Assembly: GCA_946610035.1 (NCBI GenBank)
Contig: CAMOCC010000020.1
Span: 1-37,128 of the forward strand
Length of the DNA stretch: 37,128 bases
From: an uncultured Verrucomicrobiota bacterium
GTDB lineage: Bacteria > Verrucomicrobiota > Kiritimatiellia > RFP12 > UBA1067
Direction of reading: 5' to 3'
The notes beneath the pieces are model-generated. The model saw only the letters and a list, made by a program, of their open reading frames with translations. It was not told the DNA's origin and did not search any database. Made by a program: the position numbers and the translations under genes. Below, one piece after another: positions 19,601-26,988 of the stretch. The number at the start of each line of letters is the position of its first letter. Position 1 is the stretch's first letter.

Positions 19601-22102
19601 TCCCTCATAGGGGACGTAGCTCACGGTGCGGACCTCGTTCGCGGTCTCGTAGGCGTTGACGCGCTCGAGCACCTGGTCCGGCGTCTCGCCGGACAGCGCC
19701 ATGGTAATGCGGCCGATCTCCTCCGTTGTCACGCCGCACATTTCGATGTAGGCGCGGCAGCGGGCGGCGACCGAGAGTCCGTAGTCGTTGTCGTCGTATA
19801 CGTACTTGCCGTCGTTGCAGTTTCCGCGAAGGAGATAGCGGAGGAACGTCTCCGGCACTTCGCGTCCGCGCGTGCCTCCGATGTTGGCGAAGTTGCTCAT
19901 CAAGTAGTCGCGGTAGATCACCTCCTCGTCGACGCCCATGAGACCGAGGAGAAGCATGCCCATGACGCCGGTGCGGTCCGTGCCGATGCGGCAGTGGAAG
20001 TACGCAGGGAGTCGGCCTTGCGTACCAAGCGTAGAGAAGAAGTTGTGCACCTGATTGGTGAAGTTGCCGTTGTCGTCCGCACCGATCTGCGTGCCGTTGG
20101 CCGCGTCATATCCGAGTCCGAAGTTGTAGAACGCGCAGTTGTCCGCTGCGAAGGATGTCGTGACACCCTCGTACTCGCCCGGCTCGTCCAGGCCAAACTT
20201 GCGCAGATCGATCTCGGTCTTGAGTCCGAGGGTGGTGAGATAGCTCGCAGTACGCTGTTCGGCTGTCGCAGAGAGGAATCCGTCGAGGTGTCCGCCGCGA
20301 AGGATGACGCCCTGGTTCATCTTCCCGCCGCCCATCAGCGGCCAGCTGCCGACATCGCGGACATTGTCCGCAGGCGTGCCCGAAGGCGTGTCGATGCGGA
20401 ACGTGCGAGGGGCGAGATCCTCCGTCGTAAAGGTGAACTCCACGCCGCCGAGAGTCTTCGTGTACGCCTTGCCCGTTTCGAGGTTGGTGTATTCGGCTTC
20501 TTCGTCGCCGTTGTAGACCTTGAGTACGGTGGGCCTTTCCAGCGAAGCCGTCCCGCTCGCGCCGTACTTTGAACTGTAGTTTGTCATGAAGTCCGCATCC
20601 TTGAGCCACCCTTCGAGCTTGGCGCCGTGAAGGACGATTGTGCCGAGGTCGCCGCCCGCCGAGACGTCGATCCCCTCCTTGCCGCCGTCGGCCGGCTTGG
20701 GATTCGAGGCATTATAGGTATTGTCCCCTTCGACGACTTCGCCGGAATTCGCGCCGTCGAATTCGATTCCGCCCTTGTAGGTGTTGTTCCCGGAGAGGGT
20801 CAGCGTGCCCGTGCCCTTCTTGACGATCTTGCCGACGCCTACGAGGTCGTGCTTGATGGTGATGTCGTAGTCCGTATCTATGATGAGTCCGCCCTCGTCG
20901 ATGATGCAATCGATATAGTCGCTCGCGTTGATGAAGCTGGTAGTGGCGTTCAATGCCTTGAGCGTGCCGCCGTTGAAAATCGCCTTGCTTCCCGCCTTGT
21001 TCAGCTTGTCGAGACGGAGTTTGGAGGTTGCCAACACGCCGCCGTTCAGCGTCAGGATGCCGGGCGCGCTTGTTGAGCGTCCGAACGTCAGTCCTCCGCT
21101 TGAGTTAGACGCCATAGTAAATGTACCGCCGTTGATCGTGAGCGCACCAGGCGCCCTCTCGGCAACATAGAAATAGCCATAGTTGCAATTGACGGCACCA
21201 TCATTGACAATCATCTCGGCGTATGAGCCTTCGCCCTCGGCAAAGCCGATGCCGTTCTCGCCTTCCAGGTTCAGGGTGCCACCGTTGACGGTGAGCGTAG
21301 TGACGGCGTTGGTGACGCTATATGTCGTATCCCGCCGCTTGCCGCCGAGCAGGAGGGCTTTGGCATTCCACACGCCACCGGTGTTGACGTAGATTTTCGC
21401 GTCGATCTCGTCCACACCGCCGATGCAGACCTGGTTTCCGGAGGTCGTCGTCAGCGCGCCCCCGTCGATGACGAGCGTGCCTTTCGTGTCCGGCTGGTCG
21501 CAGATCATGAACACGTCGTCGCCGGTGGCACTGGTGGTTACTGTGCCGCCGTTGATGGTGAGCGTGCCATTCACGCCGGACTTCCCGCCGCTGACGCGCA
21601 ACTTGTTGGCACTCAAGGTGCCGCCGTTCATCGTGAGGCCGACGGTCGCGCCCGTCGTATAGCCGATGCGCGTCGTACCAAACTTATACGTGCCGCTCTC
21701 GATCTGAAGATAGTCCGGTGTTTTGGAATTGCACCCGAGCTGGAATTCGCTGCCAGAGGCGTCAAGCCCGAAACTGGCGTCACGCGCACTCCAGACGAAC
21801 GGCTTATCGCTGGCTGTACCGACGTACACGGTATTTGCCACGGTATAAACATTGTCGAACGCGCATGTCACCGTGGTATAGTAGGCCAGATCGTAGAAGT
21901 ATGTCGAGCTGGTGGTGCTATCGGGCGCGGATGCCCCTGCAGTACCGCCGCTGGCCGTCGCCCAGTTCCCGGTTTCGGAGAATAGCGCGTCGGCGGTCTT
22001 CCCCAGCCAGTATCGCCCGGCGTGGGCAGGGAGTGCGAGCGCTGTAAATAGCACGCAAAGCAAATGGACGATTGTGCGGGCGGTGGTGTGTCTGGTATGC
22101 AT
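16610..22102 (-). CDS. Giant secreted surface protein with PTP-like phosphatase and LamG-like domains (1830 aa)
   Basis: An exported paralogue of the 2247-aa protein. Order: signal peptide (about 1-28); RYWLGKTADALFSETGNW module with beta-strand repeats to about 480; phosphatase domain (about 580-850) with NVRDVGSWPL, LGLKTEIDLRK and HCRIGTDRTG (Cys704, Arg710); Listeria-Bacteroides repeat (TPTKPGYAFKGWD); RYWSDENGDEARF module closely matching the second half of the 1171-aa protein (VNVTGG, LRTGDC); more strand repeats; LamG-like domain from AAAWYDPSD (Trp1460); shared tail LVVKGAKNLPTQ ... VLRMR. It thus combines modules found separately in its neighbours, pointing to module shuffling. GAGGAG lies 8 nt before the ATG. 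Likely cell-surface; the phosphatase substrate is unknown. Confidence 0.85.
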   Translation of the reverse strand: MHTRHTTARTIVHLLCVLFTALALPAHAGRYWLGKTADALFSETGNWATASGGTAGASAPDSTTSSTYFYDLAYYTTVTCAFDNVYTVANTVYVGTASDKPFVWSARDASFGLDASGSEFQLGCNSKTPDYLQIESGTYKFGTTRIGYTTGATVGLTMNGGTLSANKLRVSGGKSGVNGTLTINGGTVTTSATGDDVFMICDQPDTKGTLVIDGGALTTTSGNQVCIGGVDEIDAKIYVNTGGVWNAKALLLGGKRRDTTYSVTNAVTTLTVNGGTLNLEGENGIGFAEGEGSYAEMIVNDGAVNCNYGYFYVAERAPGALTINGGTFTMASNSSGGLTFGRSTSAPGILTLNGGVLATSKLRLDKLNKAGSKAIFNGGTLKALNATTSFINASDYIDCIIDEGGLIIDTDYDITIKHDLVGVGKIVKKGTGTLTLSGNNTYKGGIEFDGANSGEVVEGDNTYNASNPKPADGGKEGIDVSAGGDLGTIVLHGAKLEGWLKDADFMTNYSSKYGASGTASLERPTVLKVYNGDEEAEYTNLETGKAYTKTLGGVEFTFTTEDLAPRTFRIDTPSGTPADNVRDVGSWPLMGGGKMNQGVILRGGHLDGFLSATAEQRTASYLTTLGLKTEIDLRKFGLDEPGEYEGVTTSFAADNCAFYNFGLGYDAANGTQIGADDNGNFTNQVHNFFSTLGTQGRLPAYFHCRIGTDRTGVMGMLLLGLMGVDEEVIYRDYLMSNFANIGGTRGREVPETFLRYLLRGNCNDGKYVYDDNDYGLSVAARCRAYIEMCGVTTEEIGRITMALSGETPDQVLERVNAYETANEVRTVSYVPYEGSSTTNAMHRFAKSATAILPRETPTKPGYAFKGWDVANEVDNGDGTAVVYAIWEVAARYWSDENGDEARFADGQSWIPAPESGLQADDLLVLNKGVDKVAKMEYGDAVTVSKLYVGWGTLDAGANMSAADDKGGRLDMTGGTLNVADEFYIGAGFSDKSNNVVNVTGGHVTAGRLRTGDCASDGGKSNTLNISGSETVFETTKEETRLSNFSGGTTYVNVTDGAQFTSSQKLYVGYSGKATMVVSNATVDVVAAAIANGGGSAGTVVLQDGGVVNNNGSLHIGNGSGAVGDLTINGGAWTNSSDVVRVGSASGGTGTLTVNAGEFYFDKVMRVGSGGYGRLVIGGTGVVVDGTSGDTYLCFGSSDSIIRLNAGGKLQLRSILRDNNANGVVEFNGGEMIKPVEQGAYGWVVGSTAIDEHHIVRILTGGMVFDTAGYKSKINGSVICQENSGGIRKKGEGTLTIAPNSGRTVSFNGPIYVEAGTLEFGNGVQFPEDGFVDVVRVAPGATLKLPQGTVLTCRVWDIEGGIEGGTVTQEPDYNSKVASMIVWTGAADDNDIWNPENYRVCDQYGRTMYEQPIVITADTPITVPHGADLPSFEGLNDVSYEITQDIEGMTVPDFLATAAAWYDPSDGNTLKFDENNKVTGIQNKGSVGTALDLVLRDSSKGGGVISNDKFFGKASIYLSNASGYLSSGYFPADVQASGPRTLFAVANGTDMCFISSAQHNDHEEGRSLLLAHSDGSFGFGYQVSTYNGSSWGKTRATFTRTVNEPYVYSGRTQLGEGGYNTIMSSAIDASGNENGNTVQDCYMPIPEEGENPQLRSFYGTFDIGWWTADAKGYLGEALIFTNALSDAQMSEVQHYLKAKWLTMGLPEYDRIVLNADVDLRGTTRTLEALYGSGSFANGTIVINGTLTIAVGSDGSVVAPSFDNLVLGPNSKLVVKGAKNLPTQSTIDIIPCNSLNGEFKVLEGDNNVVVRAYYADDRVCARREAGFVLRMR

Positions 22103-22134
22103 GGGCTATTCTCCTCGTTGAGATTACACCCGAT

Positions 22135-22170
22135 ATTATAGCACACTACACTTGCGAGCCAAATTACCCG
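22135..22170 (-). promoter_or_regulatory. Promoter B: CGGGTAAT-N22-TATAAT before the 1830-aa gene
   Basis: The minus strand has TATAAT at 22135-22140 and CGGGTAAT at 22163-22170, separated by exactly 22 bp. The flanks CTCTTTCGGGTAATT and TATAATATCGG match promoter C at 9058-9094. The bases at the -35 spacing do not resemble TTGACA. Predicted start near 22128, leader about 26 nt. Confidence 0.65.
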
Positions 22171-22200
22171 AAAGAGCGAGGCGGGGAGACAGGGCTTGAT

Positions 22201-24183
22201 TCAAGCCTTGACGGCGAGGCGGAGGATCATCCAGCGGCCCTCGTGCACGAACGCCATGCCGATGTCGGCGCGCTTGGCGCGCTCGCGCATGCCCACCAGT
22301 CCGTAGTGTCCGGCCTCCGGACCCAGCGCGGCGTCAGGGTCGAACGGCTCGCCGTCGTTCGCGACGGAGAGCGTGAACCCGTCCGAAACGGGATCGCTCG
22401 CAAGGACGATGGTCTTGCAGTGTCCGTGCTTTACGGCGTTGGTGATCGCCTCGCCGACGATGAAGACGAGCTCGGAGAAGACGGATTCAGCCAGATGCTC
22501 CGGGAGCCCGCGCAGGTTCGTGCGGACCTTCACCCCCCCCGTCCCGTCCACCTTCTTTGCAATGGACGAGAGGACCTTCTCCGGTCCCTGCGTGAACAGG
22601 AAGTCGCTGCGCATGTTGAGGATGCGGGCGCGCATCTCGCTCTTCGCATGAGCGAGGATCGCATTCGCCTCCTTCACCGCGGACTTCACCACCTCCGGCA
22701 CGTCCGGCGAGAAGGCGATCGAGGAGTTGAGCACCAGCCGGGCGCTGGCGAGCTGCTGCTCGAGGGTGTCGTGGAGGTCCGCCGCCATCCGCTTTCGCTC
22801 GGCGGCGAGGATGTCGAGTTCGCGCCGCTGACGGCGCGTGCGCACGATGACGACGATGCCGGCCGCCAGCGCCAGCATCAGCAGGCAGATCAAGGCGAAA
22901 AACACGACGCGCCAGACTTTGGACGCCTGATGCGCCCGCCAGGCCTTGTTGCGGACAACCACGACGTCCTCAGGGGCGGATACCAGCAGCCGCCAGCCGG
23001 CGATGGCCGGAAGCGCCCCCTCCAGCGTCGACGTCTTCTGCTGCAGTTCCAGCACCCCTGTCACCTCCACCGTGGGACCCCACGCCACGTCGTTCGAGGT
23101 CAGTCCATTCAACACGCCGTCCACCTCCACGTCGACCCGGACGCCTTCGCAGCCTATCATCATGGTCGTCCCGCCGCCGGAGTCGATGCAGGACAGAAGC
23201 TCTCCGGTGCAGACCACGCGCCTGCCGTCGTAATTGTGGAAACGCCCCGACTCGTCGAACGGATAGCCGGCGAGCTGGACGTGCCCGACCCTGACCGGCG
23301 TCGGCGGTTCGGCGCGTCCGACGCGGCGAAGCACGGCGTCGGACAGCCTTCCCAGTCCGCCCTCGCGCGCCGCGAAGCCGACCGCCTCGACCTCGTCGCC
23401 GGGCGCCGCCTCCGTGTCGGCCGTGTCCAGCCGGAGTGTGGCGCCGTCCGCGGCAAGCCACAGGAATGCGCCCGGCTTGACGTAGGTGACAACGCCCCGC
23501 ACGTGCCGGCGGTGGAGGTCGATTCCGTCCGGCGAGTATGGAAGTATCCGGTCGAGCGCCGTCAGCGGACGGGCGAACGGATCGCCCGTGCGCTCGACGA
23601 CATGCACGTTGTCCGCGGAAGTCACCCGCAGCTGCACGCCGACGAATTCGCGCCGGATGTTGAAGATGCAGGACGCGACGCCTTCCAGCCACAGCTCCGC
23701 ATCGACGAGCCCGGGCCAATCAGCCATGTCCGTATGCACCTCGGCGGCGAACATGCCGTCCATGGTGGCGAGATTAAGGATTGAATAGCCCTCGTCGACG
23801 GACTTGGCGACGGAGGTCAGGACGCCTCCAAGCGCCACCCGCTCGTTGTCCATGCGCCCCCAGTCGAGGTCGCGCAGCCGGATGGACGGCGCTGGAGCCA
23901 GCGTCCCGTGGTCCAGGAATTCGATCCGGCAGTCCGCCAGACCCAGCGCAAAGCCCAGTTCCCTGACTTCGCCGCTCACTACCACCCGGTCACCGGGCTT
24001 CAGTTCGTCGGTGCCGATCAGCCCGGCATAGCTACGGGACTCGGTGTCGAACCCGCTGAACCACCTGGCCGGGGAGCCGTCGGAAGGCTTGACGACGCCT
24101 GTGTCGGGACGGTTGTGCGCGACGAACGTGACCGAGCCGGTCACGCAGACGAGTCCGGTCAGCGTCGCGGCGATAAGCGTCAC
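22201..24183 (-). CDS. Membrane sensor histidine kinase, NarL/DegS type
   Basis: A 660-aa kinase. The GTG start at 24183 overlaps the stop of the response-regulator gene (GTGA overlap). The same frame stays open further upstream only as a shadow of that gene, so the longer start is rejected. An N-terminal membrane segment (LIAATLTGLVCVTG) leads to an ectodomain of about 400 residues with repeated short beta-rich units (GDRVVVSGEVRELG, ERVALGGVLTSV, RHVRGVVTYV, PTVEVTGVLEL) that look OB-fold-like. A second membrane helix lies near 422-447. HisKA_3 has phospho-acceptor His471 (AADLHDTLEQQL), and the HATPase has NAVKHG (about 582) and a GLVGMRERAKRA box. It presumably phosphorylates the partner response regulator in response to an external signal. 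The ligand is unknown; the context of CAZymes and surface proteins suggests glycan or surface sensing. Confidence 0.85.
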   Translation of the reverse strand: MTLIAATLTGLVCVTGSVTFVAHNRPDTGVVKPSDGSPARWFSGFDTESRSYAGLIGTDELKPGDRVVVSGEVRELGFALGLADCRIEFLDHGTLAPAPSIRLRDLDWGRMDNERVALGGVLTSVAKSVDEGYSILNLATMDGMFAAEVHTDMADWPGLVDAELWLEGVASCIFNIRREFVGVQLRVTSADNVHVVERTGDPFARPLTALDRILPYSPDGIDLHRRHVRGVVTYVKPGAFLWLAADGATLRLDTADTEAAPGDEVEAVGFAAREGGLGRLSDAVLRRVGRAEPPTPVRVGHVQLAGYPFDESGRFHNYDGRRVVCTGELLSCIDSGGGTTMMIGCEGVRVDVEVDGVLNGLTSNDVAWGPTVEVTGVLELQQKTSTLEGALPAIAGWRLLVSAPEDVVVVRNKAWRAHQASKVWRVVFFALICLLMLALAAGIVVIVRTRRQRRELDILAAERKRMAADLHDTLEQQLASARLVLNSSIAFSPDVPEVVKSAVKEANAILAHAKSEMRARILNMRSDFLFTQGPEKVLSSIAKKVDGTGGVKVRTNLRGLPEHLAESVFSELVFIVGEAITNAVKHGHCKTIVLASDPVSDGFTLSVANDGEPFDPDAALGPEAGHYGLVGMRERAKRADIGMAFVHEGRWMILRLAVKA

Positions 24184-24812
24184 GCGATTATCCCCCGGTG
24201 GATGCCCTCTGCGACGGCTTCGGCGCGGTCGCTGACGTTGAGCGCATCGAGGATGTTGCGCACGTGCGCCTTGACGGTGTTGAGGCTCAGCCCCACGTAT
24301 CCGCCGATCTCCTCGTTGGAGAGTCCCTTGGCGACGTAGCGGAGTATCTCGCGCTCGCGGGCGGTGAGTCCGCGCTCGGCGGCGCGCGCCTCGTAGACGC
24401 GGCGGAGCTCCTCCGGCAGGCACGTCCCGCCCTCGGCGACGGAGTGGATGGCGTCGACGATGCTGCCGGGTGCGCTCTCCTTGAGCAGATACCCCTTCGC
24501 GCCCTTGGTCACGGCGCGGTAGACGTCTTCCTCGGCGTCGGAGGTCGAGAGCATCACGACCTTGGCGTCGGGATTGTCGGACATGATCTCGTCCAGCGCC
24601 GCGATTCCGTCCGTCCCCGGCATGCGCACGTCGAGGAGCACCACGTCCGCCCCGCAGTCGCGCACGAACTTCGCGGCCCCTTCGCCGCCGGCCGCCTCGC
24701 CGACGCAGACCACGTCCGGCACCAGCGACAACATGTACTTGAAGCCCATCCGGACGACGCTGTGGTCGTCGATGATGCACACTCGTATCGCCGAACTGGA
24801 CTTCTTCGTCAT
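24180..24812 (-). CDS. LuxR/NarL-family response regulator
   Basis: A 210-aa two-domain regulator. The receiver domain (about 9-125) has the acidic pair Asp15-Asp16, phospho-acceptor Asp61 in LLDVRMPG, the conserved switch Thr/Ser in MLSTSD and the lysine in GYLLKES. The C-terminal LuxR-type helix-turn-helix (about 142-205) reads LTAREREILRYVAKGLSNEEIG, then LSLNTVKAHVRNILDALNV. It is translationally coupled to the kinase gene. GGGAG lies 6 nt before the ATG. Family members activate transcription, often binding near -42. An element matching those at four other promoters lies 22 bp upstream of its own -10, which suggests autoregulation and a local regulon (inference). Confidence 0.92.
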   Translation of the reverse strand: MTKKSSSAIRVCIIDDHSVVRMGFKYMLSLVPDVVCVGEAAGGEGAAKFVRDCGADVVLLDVRMPGTDGIAALDEIMSDNPDAKVVMLSTSDAEEDVYRAVTKGAKGYLLKESAPGSIVDAIHSVAEGGTCLPEELRRVYEARAAERGLTAREREILRYVAKGLSNEEIGGYVGLSLNTVKAHVRNILDALNVSDRAEAVAEGIHRGIIA

Positions 24813-24853
24813 GTCATGCTCCCTTCTGTATAACTGGTTCTTTCATGATGCAT

Positions 24854-24888
24854 ATTTTACCAAATTCCCGCGTCACGCGCCATCACCG
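24854..24888 (-). promoter_or_regulatory. Promoter E: CGGTGAT-N22-TAAAAT before the two-component operon
   Basis: On the minus strand TAAAAT lies at 24854-24859 and CGGTGAT at 24882-24888, again 22 bp apart: a weaker version of the shared element. Between them is CGCGT-C-ACGCG (24869-24879), an imperfect operator-like palindrome. A full CGGGTGAT copy lies at 24942-24949, 60 bp further upstream. Predicted start near 24847, leader about 34 nt. Confidence 0.45.
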
Positions 24889-24892
24889 TAAT

Positions 24893-24911
24893 GACGACGC
24901 GGGCGATGCGT
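24893..24911 (-). other. Small inverted repeat between the GH51 gene and the response-regulator gene
   Basis: CGACGC and GCGTCG arms surround a 7-nt loop, about 60 nt past the GH51 stop. It has no T-tract on the transcribed strand, so a terminator role is unproven; it could also be part of the upstream control region of the regulator gene. Confidence 0.25.
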
Positions 24912-24968
24912 CGGTCAAAGAGCTTGGGAATGCCGTTGCACATCACCCGATGGAGCAAGGACATTCGT

Positions 24969-26969
24969 CTACTTAGGAGGCAAGACGAGCAGCGTGACGG
25001 AATACGGGGGAAGCGTGCGACGGACCGACGGACCGACCGTCGCCTCGGAGCGGACGGGACGCGCCATGCGGTCGGCGAAGTCGCCGGCTAGCTCCCAGAC
25101 CTCCGCCTTGCGCGACGCAGTCACGCCCAGCGGCGAGAGATCCGCCGCAAACGGCATCGCGAACGCCGTGGAGTTCACGAGCTTGACGATTGTGGTCTTC
25201 CCCCGCCTGACGACGCTCGACGAGAAGCGGTTGTAGAAGCGCTGCGAGTCGTCCGGACCCAGCGCGCCCATCCGCGGCGAACCTTCCGCCGTGCGGGCCT
25301 TCCTTCCGGCGCTTCCGTCCGGAAGGACTATCTCCAGGTCGTGCGGCACGTACTTCTCGCCGCCGTAGTTGCCGAAAAGCCACTGCACCCAGTAGTCCGT
25401 AGTCAGCTCGACTTCGCCGTCGGTGAAGTATATGAGGTCGGGGCTCCAGCGAATCGCGCCCTTCTTCGCGAAGAGCGGCGCGTAGCTCGACATCTCGACT
25501 ATGTCGCCGTTGCGCTCGAGGTTCGTGAGATGGATCGCAAGCGCGAGCGCCGTCTCCATGTCGTTGACGCGCCCTTCCTTGTGCGCGGCGTATTCGCCCG
25601 CGTAGACCTTCGGCCCCTTCCGGTCGTAGTCGTCGTAGAACAACTGGTTGCCGTAGTACCAGCCGGGGCCGACGTAGTAGTGTTCGTCGACGATGTCTAC
25701 CTTCAGCCGCTTCGCAAGCCGCCAGCCCTCCTCGTAGTCGCGCCCGCCGCACGACGGACCCGCTGTGCCGACGATCTTGATCTTCGGATACTTCTCGCGC
25801 ACCGCTTTGTATATTCTCGTGAAACCGCGCTCGAAGTAGTCGTTAACGTCCTCCTCGTTGCCGAGTCCGATGTACTTGAGTCCGAACGGCTTGGGATGCC
25901 CCATGTCCGCTCGCAGCTTCGCCCATTTCGACTTCTTCGGGTCTCCGTTCGCGAACTCAACGAGGTCGAGCGTGTCCGCGACGAGCTGCTCGAGCTCCGC
26001 GTCGGTCATCGCTATCTGCGGATTCGGACACGTCACTCCCGCCGGAAGGATCGGCAGCGCGTCCGCCCCGATGTCCTCGCAAAGCTGGAAGTATTCGTAG
26101 TAGCCGAGCGCGAAGTCCTGGAATCCGCCCCAGTTGAAGTTGGGCTTGCCCTTCCGCTCCGAAAGCGGGCCCACCGTCTCCTTCCAGTGGTACATCGACT
26201 TGAAGTCGCGGGCGTGCACGATGCATCCCCCCGGGAAACGCACGAAGCGCGGCTTCAAGGCTGCGAGCGCCTCGCCGATGTCCTTGCGGAATCCGTGTCC
26301 CTTGTACGTCCCGACATGGTTCGTGGAATACACCTCGTGAGAGCTGTTGATGTCCTCGAAGAAAATTCCGATGAGGTTGCGGGATATCGGATAGGCGGGC
26401 TTCTTCGAGAACTTCAGCCGCAGTCCCGGCTTTGCCGCGCGCACAGCCTCACCGTAGCGCTGCTCGTCGTCCTTTGCGCTGTCGAGCGTGAAGTGCCAGG
26501 GGCAGCCGGGATGCCACTCGGACTTCCCGAGCTTCTCGACCTGCGTCTTCGTAAGCCGCCATATACCGCTTCCCTCACGCGCCTTCTTCAGCCGCGCGCG
26601 ATCAAGGTCGTTGTCCACCCAGTTCTGCCGCCCCCAGTCGGTGAGGTTGTCGGGTCCCCAGCTGACGGCGTGGCAGTCCTTGCCGCCTTCAGGACGGTCC
26701 TTGTAGTAGACGTGCCACGTTCCGTCCTCGTCATGGAACAGGACCGGATCGAGGAGGTTCTTCTCGCCCCAGTTGCCAAGGTTGGAGTGCGTGAACACCC
26801 TGTCCCGACCGGCTGCATCGCGCCATTCGCCGCCGTTCGTTCGGATCTTCAGCATCAAACCGCCGCGTCCGTCGTGATGCTGCTCCGCCTTGATTTCGAC
26901 AACATCTTCGGCAAGCGCGGAGAAAACCGCCGTCGCAATTATTCCCGCGCAAATCGATGCCCTAACCAT
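24969..26969 (-). CDS. Secreted GH51 alpha-L-arabinofuranosidase
   Basis: A 666-aa exported enzyme and the last gene of the CAZyme operon. The start at 26969 was chosen because it begins a clean signal peptide (MVRASICAGIIATAVFSALA); a longer frame upstream overlaps the previous gene. The GH51 core has IGIFFEDIN, LKPRFVRFPGGC, the acid/base Glu372 in GLGNEED, and the nucleophile Glu459 in AGEYAAH. GH51 enzymes remove arabinofuranosyl groups from arabinoxylan, arabinan or xyloglucan. Two oddities: residues about 45-150 resemble beta-propeller blades of GH43-type proteins (LLDPVLFHDEDGTWHVYYKD), and the usual long segment between FFEDIN and the RFPGGC strand is reduced to about 45 residues. The gap to the fucosidase gene is 19 nt. 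Confidence is high for family, moderate for exact substrate. Confidence 0.88.
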   Translation of the reverse strand: MVRASICAGIIATAVFSALAEDVVEIKAEQHHDGRGGLMLKIRTNGGEWRDAAGRDRVFTHSNLGNWGEKNLLDPVLFHDEDGTWHVYYKDRPEGGKDCHAVSWGPDNLTDWGRQNWVDNDLDRARLKKAREGSGIWRLTKTQVEKLGKSEWHPGCPWHFTLDSAKDDEQRYGEAVRAAKPGLRLKFSKKPAYPISRNLIGIFFEDINSSHEVYSTNHVGTYKGHGFRKDIGEALAALKPRFVRFPGGCIVHARDFKSMYHWKETVGPLSERKGKPNFNWGGFQDFALGYYEYFQLCEDIGADALPILPAGVTCPNPQIAMTDAELEQLVADTLDLVEFANGDPKKSKWAKLRADMGHPKPFGLKYIGLGNEEDVNDYFERGFTRIYKAVREKYPKIKIVGTAGPSCGGRDYEEGWRLAKRLKVDIVDEHYYVGPGWYYGNQLFYDDYDRKGPKVYAGEYAAHKEGRVNDMETALALAIHLTNLERNGDIVEMSSYAPLFAKKGAIRWSPDLIYFTDGEVELTTDYWVQWLFGNYGGEKYVPHDLEIVLPDGSAGRKARTAEGSPRMGALGPDDSQRFYNRFSSSVVRRGKTTIVKLVNSTAFAMPFAADLSPLGVTASRKAEVWELAGDFADRMARPVRSEATVGPSVRRTLPPYSVTLLVLPPK

Positions 26970-26988
26970 GTTCGACCTACTTTCCCGC

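Noticed and set aside
2653-22102. Classical type V autotransporters
   Set aside because: The passenger repeats are similar, but no C-terminal 12-strand barrel or terminal aromatic-Phe strand is present in any of the four proteins.
24184-24780. N-terminal extension of the histidine kinase frame to 24780
   Set aside because: The added residues are an Arg/Gly-rich out-of-frame reading of the response-regulator gene; the GTG at 24183 overlapping that gene's stop gives a membrane segment right at the start.
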